Positions 26,911 through 36,796 of a stretch of DNA of 64,000 bases are shown piece by piece (the stretch's first letter is position 1; each line of letters opens with the position of its first letter). The translations under genes were made by a program, and so were the position numbers. Where the stretch lies: contig CAJWCU010000013.1 of assembly GCA_913030825.1 (NCBI GenBank), positions 39,504 through 103,503 on the forward strand, in the 5' to 3' direction. This DNA comes from an uncultured Rhodospirillaceae bacterium. Its GTDB lineage: Bacteria; Pseudomonadota; Alphaproteobacteria; Rhodospirillales; Casp-alpha2. The notes under the pieces are model-generated. The model searched no databases. It had not been told where the DNA came from and saw nothing but the letters and a program-made list of their open reading frames with translations.

Positions 26911-28074
26911 ATGAAGCTGATCACCGATAACGACGAACTGAAAGCCTTCTGCGCGCCGCTCGCCTCGGCGGAATTCGTCACCGTCGACACGGAATTCATC
27001 CGAGAGCGGACCTATTGGCCCGTGCTCTGCCTGTTGCAGATCGGCGGCCCGGACGACGCCGCCGCGGTCGACGCCCTGGCGCCCGGTATCGATCTGACAC
27101 CGGTCTTCGACTTGCTGGCCAACCGGAACGTGCTGAAGGTCTTCCATGCCGCCCGCCAGGACATGGAAATCTTCTGCCGCGCCATGGACGATTGCCCGGC
27201 CCCGGTGTTCGACACCCAGGTCGCGGCCATGGTCTGCGGCTTCGGCGATTCCGTGGGCTACGAGACCCTGGTCTCGAAGCTGTGCAAGGCGTCGATCGAC
27301 AAAAGCTCGCGTTTCACCGATTGGTCGGCCCGGCCGTTGTCGGAAAAGCAGATCAAATACGCCCTGTCGGACGTCACCTACCTGCGCACGGTCTATGAAA
27401 AGCTCCAGGCCAAGCTGGAGCGGAACAATCGCACGCCCTGGGTCGCCTCGGAAATGGAGGCGTTGCAGGACCGCAGTTTCTACATGACCGATCCACAGGA
27501 AGCCTATCAGCGGCTCAAGACGCGGCGCCCGACGGCGCGCCTGTTGGCGATCCTGCGCGAGATCGCGGCCTGGCGCGAGACCGAGGCACAACGCGCCGAC
27601 GTGCCGCGCAACCGCATCTTGCGGGATGAATCCCTAGTCGAAATCGCCCACCACCCACCCAAGTCGGTCGAGAACCTGGCCCGCATCCGTGGCCTGTCGC
27701 AGAAGATGGCCGAAGGCTGGCAGGGCCGCCAGATCATGGAAGCGGTCGAACGCGGCCGCGCCCTGCCTGACGCCGACTGCCCGAAACCGGTCGAGAAACC
27801 GCAACTGCCGCGCGGTATCGGCCCGGTCGCGGACCTGTTGAAGGTATTCTTGAAGATGTGCGCCGAGGAATCGGAAGTCGCCCAGCGGCTGATCGCCAAT
27901 TCGGAAGACATCGACAACCTGGCCGCTTTCGGCGAGGACGCGAACATTCCGGCGTTGTCGGGATGGCGGCGGGAACTGTTCGGGGATGCCGCGTTGAAGG
28001 TCCGCGACGGGCGCATGGCGCTCGCCATCAAGGACCGCAGCGTCACCGTGATCGACCTGCCCGACACGACATGA
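26911..28074 (+). CDS. rnd: Ribonuclease D
   Basis: 3'-5' exoribonuclease that trims tRNA 3' ends. The 387 residues carry the DEDDy exonuclease domain: ExoI VTVDTEFIRERTYWPVLCLLQI near 23-44, ExoII VFHAARQDMEIF near 78, and ExoIII LSEKQIKYALSDVTYLRTVYEKL near 145, with the catalytic Tyr in YALSDVTY. Two HRDC domains follow (about 210-290 and 300-380). The ATG directly abuts the NIPSNAP stop codon. Confidence 0.95.
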   Translation: MKLITDNDELKAFCAPLASAEFVTVDTEFIRERTYWPVLCLLQIGGPDDAAAVDALAPGIDLTPVFDLLANRNVLKVFHAARQDMEIFCRAMDDCPAPVFDTQVAAMVCGFGDSVGYETLVSKLCKASIDKSSRFTDWSARPLSEKQIKYALSDVTYLRTVYEKLQAKLERNNRTPWVASEMEALQDRSFYMTDPQEAYQRLKTRRPTARLLAILREIAAWRETEAQRADVPRNRILRDESLVEIAHHPPKSVENLARIRGLSQKMAEGWQGRQIMEAVERGRALPDADCPKPVEKPQLPRGIGPVADLLKVFLKMCAEESEVAQRLIANSEDIDNLAAFGEDANIPALSGWRRELFGDAALKVRDGRMALAIKDRSVTVIDLPDTT

Positions 28075-28114
28075 CCACGCTCAACCAAGAGGCCTAGTTC
28101 AGGAGCCCACCCCC

Positions 28115-28735
28115 ATGCACCGCCTTGTCGGCCAATACGACTCCCCCTTCCTCCGGCGCGTCGCCGTGACGATGCATTGCTACGGCATTCCCTATGAACG
28201 GGACGTGCTGTCGGTCTTCCGCAACGCCGACCAGGTCGCCGAGATCAATCCCTTGATCAAGGTGCCGGTGCTGATCCTACCGAATGGGGAGAAGGTCTTC
28301 GACAGCCAGATGATCCTGGACTACCTGGACGAAGAAGCCGGACCGGAGAAATCCCTGACCCCGGCCAAGGGGGCGGAACGGCGGGCCGTCCTGCGGGCCG
28401 TCACCATCGGTTGGGGATTGGCGGAGAAAAGCGTGGCGCTGTCCATCGACAAGAACATGCACGCCAATGCCCCGTCCCTGCAGTGGCGCCACCGGGTGCG
28501 GCTGCAGATCAAGCTGTGTCTGGAATGGCTGGAAGACGCCGCCGATGCGGACGGCCCCTGGTTCTTCGGCGACAAGATGACCCAAGCCGACATTACCGTC
28601 GCGGCGGCGTTGGATCATGTCGGATTCCGCCACGAACGGGAACTGGATTGGGACAACCATCCGAAATTGAAGGCGATCTACGACCGTGCCACGGCGCTCG
28701 ATTGCTTCAAGGCCGTGCCGTTGATGGAGGGCTGA
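28115..28735 (+). CDS. Glutathione S-transferase family protein
   Basis: A 206-residue GST: N-terminal thioredoxin fold beginning HRLVGQYDSPFLRRVAVTMHCYGIPYE, the conserved cis-Pro region IKVPVLILPNGEKVFDSQMILDYLDE (glutathione-binding Ser in DSQ), and an all-helical C-terminal domain with the GST N-capping motif KMTQADITVAAALDHV. The putative catalytic Ser is in DSPFLRR. Substrate unknown. Last gene of a rightward run (NIPSNAP, rnd, GST). Confidence 0.9.
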   Translation: MHRLVGQYDSPFLRRVAVTMHCYGIPYERDVLSVFRNADQVAEINPLIKVPVLILPNGEKVFDSQMILDYLDEEAGPEKSLTPAKGAERRAVLRAVTIGWGLAEKSVALSIDKNMHANAPSLQWRHRVRLQIKLCLEWLEDAADADGPWFFGDKMTQADITVAAALDHVGFRHERELDWDNHPKLKAIYDRATALDCFKAVPLMEG

Positions 28736-28766
28736 GGCCCTGCGGTCACCCGGCGGCCATCCCCGG

Positions 28767-30320
28767 TCAGTCGTCCCGGTCGGGTAGCTTGCCGAAGCCG
28801 GAGCCTTCGAAACCGAGGACCGAGGCCAGGGTCTTCAGCCGCCTCTCGACGGCGTCCCCCGCGAACACGGACCGGTCCCGCGTCGGCAAACGTAGCAGCA
28901 GTTTGCCGGCCGACGGCTTCAATTCCGTGCGGCTGATCAGCCCCGGGGCCGACCCGGAAATCGTATGGGCCAGCCGCAAGGCCAGGCCGACCGCATTGGC
29001 GGCGCGGTGATCGCTTTCTTCCATCAGGTGCAGAACCGGGGCGGCAAAGGAGGCTTCCGGGTCGCCGTTGTAGCGGACGAAGACGGCCATCGCCAAAAAG
29101 GCCCGGTCCATATGCGTCATCCCTGCATAGGGCAGACGCAACACCCGATAGAAAGCATGTTCGGCCCGGTAGTCCGGGTGCTCGGTCCAGCCGATATCCG
29201 ACAGCAGGCAAGCGGCGTAGCGCAGGCGGGCATACCGGGCATTTTCCTCGGCGAACAGCGGCGACATCCAGTCCCGCATTTCCGTCCCCGACAAGGTGAA
29301 GCGACCCGTCTTCTCGGCCAGCGTCTCACAACCGGCGATCAACGGGTCCTGGGTGCGGATTTCCTTCGGCAGGCCCTTGATCATCTGGCCTTCGCGCATG
29401 CCGAAGCCGGAGAACACGATCTTTTCCGGGCGCGCGATGTTCAACAACCTGTCCATGGTCAGGGCCGCGAACGGCAGAGTTTCCATGCGCCGGCGCGGCA
29501 CCGGCATCTGGTGCAGGGATTCCTTGCCCAGGCCCGACAGCACCTGACAAAGATGGCGCAGGTCGGAATACCCTATCGTGAAGCCGTCGATGATGTGGAT
29601 CGGGTAATGGGTTTGTTCAATGAAGATGCGGGCAAGCGTCCGCCAGGATCCGCCGACCGCAAACAACGTCCGGCCCCGAATGTCCTTCAACCATTCGTGA
29701 TGGGCGAACTGTTCCTCGACCAATGGCCCCGCCTTCTGGATATCGCCGCCGACCGCGTCGGGGAGACGAAGGTGGCCCAGCGGCAAAGTACCGTTGGCCC
29801 CGAACTGCCCCTTGTCCAGGGTGATCAGGTCGAGCGAGCCGCCGCCCAGGTCGCCCAGCAAGCCATCGGCCTTGGGCACGCCGATCAACAGGCCGAGCGC
29901 CGACAGGCGCGCTTCCTCGGCGCCGGATGGGATCTGCACCTCGACCTTGAAGGTGTTCTCGATGTCCTCGACGAAATGCAGGCCGTCGGCGGCATCGCGC
30001 ACGGCCGCGGTGGCGACCAGTTCCAAGCGCTCCACTCCCATGACCTTGGCCAGCCGGATAAAACGGGCAAGTGCCGCCTGGGCCCTGACCACGCCTTTCT
30101 TGTTTAGCTTGCCGGTCTTGGCGAGGCCACGAACCAGACCGCAATCGGCCTTTTCATTGAAGATGGGAACGGGCAGACGTGCCGGTGTGTCGTAGACCAC
30201 GAGACGCACGGAGGACGAGCCGATATCAACCACGGCGACGCGGCCATGGGCCTGGTCGTCGGTACGCAAGGCGGACTTGGACGCGCCGTCCGTCGCGCCG
30301 GTGTCTCTCAGAAGGCTCAT
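28767..30320 (-). CDS. ppx: Exopolyphosphatase / guanosine pentaphosphate phosphohydrolase (Ppx/GppA)
   Basis: Degrades polyphosphate from chain ends and may hydrolyse pppGpp. The 517 residues begin with an ASKHA phosphate-binding loop VAVVDIGSSSVRLVVYD near 29; then GLLGDLGGGSLDLITLD near 162 (phosphate 2 loop) and the catalytic-region VATAAVRDAADG near 104. The C-terminal HD-like domain covers about 320-500. It follows ppk1 by 43 nt on the same strand, so synthesis and breakdown of polyP are encoded together. Confidence 0.93.
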   Translation of the reverse strand: MSLLRDTGATDGASKSALRTDDQAHGRVAVVDIGSSSVRLVVYDTPARLPVPIFNEKADCGLVRGLAKTGKLNKKGVVRAQAALARFIRLAKVMGVERLELVATAAVRDAADGLHFVEDIENTFKVEVQIPSGAEEARLSALGLLIGVPKADGLLGDLGGGSLDLITLDKGQFGANGTLPLGHLRLPDAVGGDIQKAGPLVEEQFAHHEWLKDIRGRTLFAVGGSWRTLARIFIEQTHYPIHIIDGFTIGYSDLRHLCQVLSGLGKESLHQMPVPRRRMETLPFAALTMDRLLNIARPEKIVFSGFGMREGQMIKGLPKEIRTQDPLIAGCETLAEKTGRFTLSGTEMRDWMSPLFAEENARYARLRYAACLLSDIGWTEHPDYRAEHAFYRVLRLPYAGMTHMDRAFLAMAVFVRYNGDPEASFAAPVLHLMEESDHRAANAVGLALRLAHTISGSAPGLISRTELKPSAGKLLLRLPTRDRSVFAGDAVERRLKTLASVLGFEGSGFGKLPDRDD

Positions 30321-30363
30321 GCTATTCCGATGTTCTCTCGGATTGATCCGGATATGCCGGCAC

Positions 30364-32562
30364 CTATTTGCCGTTCTGCCCCTTCTTCCCCGCCTTCTTG
30401 TCCAGGGCGCTTCCGCGGCCCGACAGGGAGGGGTTCGTCATGAAGTAATTATGCGCGGAAAAGCCGTCTGAATCCAACCGCGAGAACCCGCCCTCGCCGT
30501 CCAGCACCCAGCTTTGCGCCGTGTCCTTGAGGTTGGCGCCCATGATTTCGTCCAGGACCTGCGCATGCACGGTCTCGTTCTCGATGGGGACCAGGGTTTC
30601 GATTCGCCGGTAGAGATTTCGCGGCATCCAGTCGGCCGAGGAAATATAAACCTTAGCCTGGCGCGACGGCAGGTCGGCGCCGTTGCCGAAGCAGACGATC
30701 CGCGAATGTTCCAAAAACCGGCCGACGATGCTTTTGACCCGGATATTTTCCGACAGCCCCTCGACCCCCGGCCGCAGACAGCAAATGCCGCGCACGATCA
30801 GCTCGATCTTCACGCCGGCTTGCGACGCCTTGTAAAGCGCCTCGATCATCACCGGATCGACCACGGAATTCATCTTGGCCCAGATCCCCGCCGGCTTGCC
30901 GGCCTTGGCATTGGCGGCTTCGGCCTCGATCAGATCGACCAGCCGGTCGCGCAGGGTCAGCGGCGAGAACGTCAGCTTCTGCATCGCCGTCGGCTTGGCG
31001 TAGCCGGTCATGTAATTGAATAGTTTGGAAGCGTCCTGCGCCAACAGCGGATCGCAGGTGAAGAAGCTCAGGTCCGTGTAGATCTTGGCCGTGATCGGGT
31101 GGTAGTTGCCGGTCCCGAAATGGCAGTACGGGCGCAGGTCCGATCCTTCGCGGCGGACGATCATGTTGACCTTGGCATGGGTCTTCATATCGACGAAGCC
31201 GTAGACCACCTGCACCCCGGCACGTTCCAGATCGCGCGCCCAACGGATGTTGGCTTCTTCGTCGAACCGGGCCTTCAATTCGACCAGGGCGGTGACGGAC
31301 TTGCCCGCCTCCGCCGCCTCGATCAGGGCCGCGACGATCGGGGAATCGTTGGACGTGCGATACAGCGTCTGCTTGATCGCCACCACATTGGGATCGCGCG
31401 CCGCCTGGCGCACGAACTGCACCACCACGTCAAAGCTTTCATAGGGGTGGTGGACAATGATGTCCTTCTGGCGGATCGCCGCGAAGATGTCGCCGCCGAA
31501 ATCGCGGATGCGTTCGGGGAACCGCGCGTTGAACGGCGTGAACAACAGGTCCGGCCGTTCGGACAGGATCAATTGCTTGGTATCGACAAGGCCGAGCAGG
31601 CCCGGGTTAGGCATGACGTCTTCGGGCGAGGCATCGGTCTCGGCAATCACGAAGTCGCGCAGTTCCGATGGTGCGTCGGCGTTGAAGGTCAGGCGGATGA
31701 CCGTGCCGCGGCGGCGGCGCTTGAGCGCGGATTCGAACGTCCGCACCAGGTCTTCGGCCTCTTCGTCGATTTCCATTTCGCTGTCGCGGATGACGCGGAA
31801 GGTCGCCTTTTGCAGAACCTCGAAATTGGGAAACCAAAGATCGAGGAACAACGCGATGACGTCTTCCAACGGAATGAATCGCGTCGCCTCGCCCGGCAGG
31901 CGGATGAAGCGGTCCAACTGGGTCGGCACGGGCAGGAGCGCCCTCAGCGGCTCCTCCATCCCCGGCTGGGTCAGCGACAGGACCAAGGAGAAGCCCATGT
32001 TCGGCATGAAGGGGAACGGGTGCGCCGGGTCGATGGCAAGCGGCGTCAACACCGGCATGATGCCGTCGACATATTTGCGCAGCCAGGTCTTCTCGCGCTG
32101 GGTCAGTTCGTCGGGGCGGACGACGGCGATGCCTTCGCCCCGCAACTCCTGAACCAGATTGCTCCAACAGGAATGTTGGGCCTGCATCAGGCGGCCGACT
32201 TCCTGGTGGATGGCCTGCAACTGTTCGGCGGGCGTCTGGCCGTCTTCCGACGGCGTGCCGACACCGGCCCGCACCTGGCCCTTCAGACCGGCAACACGGA
32301 CCATGTAGAACTCGTCCAGGTTGGATGCCGAGATCGACAGGAAACGCAGACGCTCTAACAGCGGATGGTTCGGGTTGTTGGCTTCTTCCAGGACACGGAA
32401 GTTGAAGGCCAGCCAGGAAATTTCCCGGTTGATATAGCGTTCGCGCAGCTGTTGCGTACGCGCACGGCGTTGCGGGGCGCGCGGCGTCTTGCCGCTGCCC
32501 TTGCCGGTTTCCTCGGCCTTGCCCGATCCGTTTACGAACACGTCATCCATGGTGCGAATCAT
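30364..32562 (-). CDS. ppk1: Polyphosphate kinase 1
   Basis: Reversibly polymerises the ATP gamma-phosphate into polyphosphate at the membrane. The roughly 732-residue protein has the N-terminal helical domain ([19 protein letters not shown]), the head domain, and the two catalytic PLD-like domains. The first has [17 protein letters not shown] with the autophosphorylated His; the second has [18 protein letters not shown] with the second conserved His. The start may be 32562 (GGAGGG just upstream) or 32550; a frame to 32586 also exists. A basic Lys-rich tail ends the protein. Co-directional with ppx downstream and a receiver gene upstream. Confidence 0.95.
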   Translation of the reverse strand: MIRTMDDVFVNGSGKAEETGKGSGKTPRAPQRRARTQQLRERYINREISWLAFNFRVLEEANNPNHPLLERLRFLSISASNLDEFYMVRVAGLKGQVRAGVGTPSEDGQTPAEQLQAIHQEVGRLMQAQHSCWSNLVQELRGEGIAVVRPDELTQREKTWLRKYVDGIMPVLTPLAIDPAHPFPFMPNMGFSLVLSLTQPGMEEPLRALLPVPTQLDRFIRLPGEATRFIPLEDVIALFLDLWFPNFEVLQKATFRVIRDSEMEIDEEAEDLVRTFESALKRRRRGTVIRLTFNADAPSELRDFVIAETDASPEDVMPNPGLLGLVDTKQLILSERPDLLFTPFNARFPERIRDFGGDIFAAIRQKDIIVHHPYESFDVVVQFVRQAARDPNVVAIKQTLYRTSNDSPIVAALIEAAEAGKSVTALVELKARFDEEANIRWARDLERAGVQVVYGFVDMKTHAKVNMIVRREGSDLRPYCHFGTGNYHPITAKIYTDLSFFTCDPLLAQDASKLFNYMTGYAKPTAMQKLTFSPLTLRDRLVDLIEAEAANAKAGKPAGIWAKMNSVVDPVMIEALYKASQAGVKIELIVRGICCLRPGVEGLSENIRVKSIVGRFLEHSRIVCFGNGADLPSRQAKVYISSADWMPRNLYRRIETLVPIENETVHAQVLDEIMGANLKDTAQSWVLDGEGGFSRLDSDGFSAHNYFMTNPSLSGRGSALDKKAGKKGQNGK

Positions 32563-32650
32563 ATCCCTCCGCCCCGGCGAAGTCACCGGGGGCGATTGTT
32601 ACTCTACCATGACAGTCTTTATGGCGAGTTAAGGGCGCCGGGGCGGTCAG

Positions 32651-33040
32651 TCAGCCACCGGACGCTCCTCCCAACACCGCGTCCACCGCCGACAGCAGAT
32701 CCGTCGGGCTGAAAGGTTTCAACAGGCTTTGCACGGCACCGAAGGCTTCCATGGAATCCGCATAAGGCTGTGCGACGCCGGTGAACCCGCCGGTCACCGC
32801 GATCACTGGCACGTCCGGAAATTCCCGCCGCAGGCCGGACAGGAATTCGATCCCGTCCGTCCCCGGCATGAATACGTCGCTGATGATCAGATCGAACGGT
32901 GGGTCGGTCCGCAGTCGAACGGCGGCCATGCCTTCATCCCCATTCTCGGCGAGCGCGACTTCGTGGCCCGCGCGCGTCAAGGTCATAGAGATGAAATCTC
33001 GGACATCTTCGTCGTCATCCAGAACCAGAATGGCCGCCAT
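32651..33040 (-). CDS. Single-domain response regulator receiver protein
   Basis: A 129-residue CheY-like receiver. The acidic pocket is LDDDED (residues 7-12), the phospho-accepting Asp is residue 55 in LIISDVFMPG, the Thr is in VIAVTGG, and the Lys in SLLKPFSPTD completes the active site. No output domain, so it must act by phosphotransfer or protein binding. Lies between ppk1 and an SDR gene on the same strand; the cognate kinase is not adjacent (the orphan kinase at 11.9-13.5 kb is 20 kb away). Confidence 0.92.
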   Translation of the reverse strand: MAAILVLDDDEDVRDFISMTLTRAGHEVALAENGDEGMAAVRLRTDPPFDLIISDVFMPGTDGIEFLSGLRREFPDVPVIAVTGGFTGVAQPYADSMEAFGAVQSLLKPFSPTDLLSAVDAVLGGASGG

Positions 33041-33079
33041 GGCAAGTCTCCCGCCTTACCGACCTCACCCCCGATCCGA

Positions 33080-33859
33080 TTACAATGTCCCAGGATAGGC
33101 GCCGCCGTCCATGAGGAAATTCTGCCCGGTCATGAACCCGGCCTGGTCCGAACAGATGAACGCGCACATTTCGCCGAATTCATGGGCGGTTCCGAACCGG
33201 CCCGCCGGGTTTTCCGCGGAACGCTTGGCCCGCATTTCCTCGACGCTGATGCCAGCCTGATCGGCTTTCACCTTCATGTTGGCACGTAGACGGTCCGTTT
33301 CGAACGGCCCCGGCAGCAGGTTGTTGATCGTCACGTTGTGGCGCACGGTCTTGCGCGACAAACCGGCAATGAACCCGGTCAGGCCGGCGCGGGCCCCATT
33401 GGACAAACCCAGGATTTCGATCGGCGACTTCACGGCGGCCGACGTGATGTTGACGACCCGGCCGAACTTGCGTTCGATCATGCCGTCGACGGTCGCCTTG
33501 ATCAGGAAGATCGGCGTCAGCATGTTGGCGTCCAGCGCCTTGATCCAATCGTCGCGGTCCCAATCGCGGAAGTCGCCCGGGGGCGGGCCGCCCGCGTTGT
33601 TGACCAGAATGTCCGGCTCCGGACAGGCGGCGAGCGCCATGTTGCGGCCTTCCTCGGTCGAAATGTCGCAGGCCACGGTATTCACCGTGACGCCTGTTTC
33701 CTTGCGAATCTCCTCCGCCGTCGCCTCCAACGGGCCCGGCGTGCGGGCCAGAATGGTGACGTCGACGCCTTCGCGCGCCAACGAGAAGGCACAACCCCGG
33801 CCCAGTCCCTTGGACGCAGCACAAACCAACGCCTTTTTACCGGCGATCCCTAAATCCAT
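33080..33859 (-). CDS. SDR-family oxidoreductase
   Basis: Short-chain dehydrogenase of 259 residues. The N terminus MDLGIAGKKALVCAASKGLGRGCAFSLA (in parts) holds the Rossmann motif, as AASKGLGRG rather than the classical TGxxxGxG. DILVNNAGGPPPGDF follows near 85. The catalytic position normally YxxxK reads LSNGARAGLTGFIAG, so the canonical Tyr and Lys are replaced, as in a known subgroup of 'SDR' proteins with SNGARAG. The start at 33859 is supported by AAAGGAGA 8 nt upstream. Reaction unknown; the active-site change deserves caution before assigning dehydrogenase activity. Confidence 0.85.
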   Translation of the reverse strand: MDLGIAGKKALVCAASKGLGRGCAFSLAREGVDVTILARTPGPLEATAEEIRKETGVTVNTVACDISTEEGRNMALAACPEPDILVNNAGGPPPGDFRDWDRDDWIKALDANMLTPIFLIKATVDGMIERKFGRVVNITSAAVKSPIEILGLSNGARAGLTGFIAGLSRKTVRHNVTINNLLPGPFETDRLRANMKVKADQAGISVEEMRAKRSAENPAGRFGTAHEFGEMCAFICSDQAGFMTGQNFLMDGGAYPGTL

Positions 33860-34045
33860 GTGATGTCTCCTTTTTTCGCTAGCGGCGGCGTGAAGCCGCC
33901 GATCATTGCCCGCCATAGGACAAGGGAAAGCCCCCGTCGGTCAAGAGGCCACGGACCGGCATTCCTGTCACCAGAACGTCACTTTACTTCCACAGGACCG
34001 GAACCCAGAAGAAACCGTTTGAAACGGGCCGTAAGGAGCCGTCAC

Positions 34046-35104
34046 GTGACCCGATCCGCAATGCGCATCTCGGTCGTCACCGATGCCTGGTACCCGCAAC
34101 CGAACGGCGTCGTCCGTGTCATGAGCACGGTGGTCGACCGCCTGAAGGACCAGGGACACGAGGTCCAGGTGATCTCGCCCAACCTGTTCACCACCCTGCC
34201 CTGCCCGACCTATCCGGAAATCCGCCTGTCGCTGATGCCGGGCCGGACGGTCGCAAGGATGTTGACCGAATTCGCCCCCGACGCGATCCATATCGCGACC
34301 GAAGGGCCGCTGGGCGCCGCCGCCCGGCGATACTGCCGATCGCGCGGCCTGCCGTTCACCACGGCCTATCATTCCAAGTTCCCGGAATACATCCACGCCC
34401 GGGCACCCGTGGTACCGCTCAGCCTGCTGTACCGCTGGATCAGGGGCTTTCACGCGCCGTCGGCACGGGTCATGGTGCCGTCCCATTCCGTCCATGACGA
34501 ACTGGTCGACAAGGGATTCACCAACGTGCGGCCCTGGTCCCACGGCGTCGATACGGAAATCTTCAAACCGGGGCCCAAGGACTATCTGGATCACCTGGAC
34601 CTGCCCCGCCCCGTCCATATGTTCCTCGGCCGGGTGACGGTGGAAAAGAATCTGCCGGCGTTCCTCAATCTGGACCTGCCGGGATCGAAGGTCGTGATCG
34701 GCAGCGGCCCGGCCCGCGAAGGCCTGATGGCCCGCTATCCCGATGTGCCGTTCTTCGTCGCCGACGGCGACCGGGAACTGGTGAAGTACTACAACGCCGC
34801 CGACGTCTTCGTGTTTCCGTCGCTGACCGATACCTTCGGTCTGGTGATGTTGGAGGCGTTGGCCTGCGGCGTGCCCGTCGCGGCCTTCCCGGTGACCGGC
34901 CCGAGGGATGTGATCGGCACTTCGGGTGTCGGCATTCTGGACATGGACCTCGCCGCCGCCGCGGTAAAGGCCCGCGCCATCGACCCCGCGGCCTGCCGGG
35001 AGCATGCCCTGAAATTCTCCTGGGACGCCGTGGTCAGCGAGTTTCTGGACTACCTGGAGCCGTTCAGCCCCGTTCAAGAACCGCCCGTGCAAGCGGCACA
35101 GTAA
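34046..35104 (+). CDS. GT4-family glycosyltransferase
   Basis: Retaining GT-B glycosyltransferase of 352 residues. The N-terminal domain carries RISVVTDAWYPQPNGVVRVM with the GVVR acceptor loop, and WSHGVDTEIFKPGP marks the donor side. The GT4 motif is PSLTDTFGLVMLEALACGVPVAA near 265 (EX7E-like, second Glu present). This resembles the alpha-mannosyltransferase-like GT4 proteins that act on lipids. The start is a GTG at 34046 with AAGGAG 7 nt upstream; an ATG at 34061 is the alternative. The last 41 nt overlap the end of hdaA on the opposite strand. Confidence 0.9.
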   Translation: MTRSAMRISVVTDAWYPQPNGVVRVMSTVVDRLKDQGHEVQVISPNLFTTLPCPTYPEIRLSLMPGRTVARMLTEFAPDAIHIATEGPLGAAARRYCRSRGLPFTTAYHSKFPEYIHARAPVVPLSLLYRWIRGFHAPSARVMVPSHSVHDELVDKGFTNVRPWSHGVDTEIFKPGPKDYLDHLDLPRPVHMFLGRVTVEKNLPAFLNLDLPGSKVVIGSGPAREGLMARYPDVPFFVADGDRELVKYYNAADVFVFPSLTDTFGLVMLEALACGVPVAAFPVTGPRDVIGTSGVGILDMDLAAAAVKARAIDPAACREHALKFSWDAVVSEFLDYLEPFSPVQEPPVQAAQ

Positions 35105-35723
35105 CCCCCCGCTTGAGGGCCAGGGCCTCGGTGTCGATCGCCGCCGCCAGATCGGCGGCGGCCCGGAAGGTGCGGTCCATGCGCGGCACCAGATAGGCGA
35201 CGACTTCGGCATCGACCTTCATCTGCCGATCCGAGAAATGCTTGACCAACAAGGCCGCCAGCAAGGCGTCGTCGGGCGCGGTGATCTCGGCCACCGGTGA
35301 TCCTTTCAGCCGCGAGGCCAGATCGGCAAGACCGATATTCCAGCGGGCCGGCGGGGTCCGCGCCGTCAGCAACACATGCCCGCCCGCCGACTTGAGGCCG
35401 TTGAACATGTGGAACAAGGCTTCTTCATCCCAATCGGCGCCGGGGCGATCCAGGTCCTCGATCACGAAGGGGCCAGGCCGGTCGGCGGCTTCGGCCTCGG
35501 GCGCCACCAACAGGCGGCCGCCGGATTTGGCGAGAAAGACCTGCGCCAAATGCGATTTACCGCAATCCTCGGGACCCCAGACACAAAGCAAGGGGCCCGG
35601 CCAATCGGGCCAGCGGTCGATCCAATCGACGGCGGCGGCGTTGGCGGAAGTAACCAGATAATCGTCGCGTTGCAGGGCCGGCCGGTGTTCGAAGAGGATC
35701 GGAAGCTGTTTGGGCCCGCTCAA
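35064..35723 (-). CDS. hdaA: DnaA-related replication regulator HdaA
   Basis: Homologue of DnaA AAA+ domain that promotes hydrolysis of DnaA-bound ATP at the replication clamp. The 219-residue protein starts LSGPKQLPILFEHRPALQRDDYLV, which is the Hda N-terminal region whose QLPI peptide binds the clamp. LCVWGPEDCGKSHLAQVF is the Walker A-like segment (P-loop GPEDCGKS), FVIEDLDR the Walker B and TARTPP the sensor 1 region. The start is a TTG at 35723 whose TTGA overlaps the permease stop, implying translational coupling. Convergent with the GT gene, overlapping by 41 nt. Confidence 0.9.
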   Translation of the reverse strand: MSGPKQLPILFEHRPALQRDDYLVTSANAAAVDWIDRWPDWPGPLLCVWGPEDCGKSHLAQVFLAKSGGRLLVAPEAEAADRPGPFVIEDLDRPGADWDEEALFHMFNGLKSAGGHVLLTARTPPARWNIGLADLASRLKGSPVAEITAPDDALLAALLVKHFSDRQMKVDAEVVAYLVPRMDRTFRAAADLAAAIDTEALALKRGVTVPLARAVLERG

Positions 35724-36796
35724 GAACCGCCCCCGGAGCCTTGATCGTAAAGGGAGCTTTTCTTGTAGCGCCCGAGCGCGTAGCGGATCAGCACGCCGAT
35801 GACCGCCGCCGCGGGCACGGCCAGCAGCACCCCGGTGAAACCGAACAGCGCCCCGCCCGCCATCAACGCGAAGATGATCCAAAGCGGATGCAGCCCGACC
35901 CGGTCGCCGACGAGGCGTGGCGTCAGGACATAGCTTTCCAAGGTCTGGCCGACCAGGAAGACCCCGGCGACGGCGGCGATATAGCCCCAGCCTTCCATGC
36001 CGAATTGGAAGAAGGCGATACCCAAACCGACGAGCATACCCACCGTCGCGCCGACATAGGGCACGAAGGAAATGAACCCGGCGGCCAGCCCGACCAGCAA
36101 GCCCGAATTCAGGCCCAGCAGCGTCAGCGCGATACCGTAGAACGCCCCCAGGGTCAGACAGACACTCGCCTGGCCCCGAATGAAGCCCGCCATGGTCTCA
36201 TCGATCAAACGTGCTTGCTCGCGGATTTCCGGGGCCGCGTCGCGCGGCAGGTAGGAATCCACCCAGGCGACGATCTCGTCCCATTCGCGCAGCAGGTAGA
36301 ACGACACGATGGGCGTGATCAGGATCAACGACATGACGTTCAGGAAGGCCAGGCCGCCGGACAGGATTTCGCCCAGCAGATTGCTGATCCATTGGATGAC
36401 CTTGGAGCCGTACTTGCCTGCGGCTTCCTTCAATTCGCCGCTGTCGGCGCTTGGAAAGTGGAGTTGCAGATCGGCCAGGAAAGGTTGCAGCCAAATCCTG
36501 AACTGAGAGAACGCCTCCGGCGCCAGCTTGATCAGACCGACCACCTGATGCTGCAGCAAGGGCAGCAGGACGGCGATGACGCCGACCACGGCGGCGAAGA
36601 ACCCGATGGTGATGACCGTCGTCGCGAGCGCCCGGGAGAAGCCCTTCTCCTCCAACCGGTCGGCAACCGGGTCGAGGAAATAAGCCACCGCCATGCCCGC
36701 CACGAAGGGCAGCAGGATGGCAGACAGCAAATGCACGAGAACACCGGCAACCGCCAGACCGCCGAGCCAGTAGAGCATGCGCCGATCGCGGCTCAT
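35720..36796 (-). CDS. AI-2E/PerM-family inner-membrane permease
   Basis: A 358-residue membrane protein with about eight transmembrane helices. It starts MSRDRRMLYWLGGLAVAGVLVHLL; a longer frame to 37231 only reads through the upstream gene. Characteristic features are AYFLDPVADRLEEKGFSRALA near 40, the long periplasmic helical domain (about 65-200) and FVPYVGATVGMLVGLGIA near 250, followed by LTPRLVGDRVGLHPLWIIFALMAGG (in parts). Transport function is not established. Its ATG overlaps the stop of the DUF2066 gene (ATGA) and its stop overlaps the hdaA start, so three genes form a tight operon. This arrangement is common in alphaproteobacteria. Confidence 0.9.
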   Translation of the reverse strand: MSRDRRMLYWLGGLAVAGVLVHLLSAILLPFVAGMAVAYFLDPVADRLEEKGFSRALATTVITIGFFAAVVGVIAVLLPLLQHQVVGLIKLAPEAFSQFRIWLQPFLADLQLHFPSADSGELKEAAGKYGSKVIQWISNLLGEILSGGLAFLNVMSLILITPIVSFYLLREWDEIVAWVDSYLPRDAAPEIREQARLIDETMAGFIRGQASVCLTLGAFYGIALTLLGLNSGLLVGLAAGFISFVPYVGATVGMLVGLGIAFFQFGMEGWGYIAAVAGVFLVGQTLESYVLTPRLVGDRVGLHPLWIIFALMAGGALFGFTGVLLAVPAAAVIGVLIRYALGRYKKSSLYDQGSGGGS

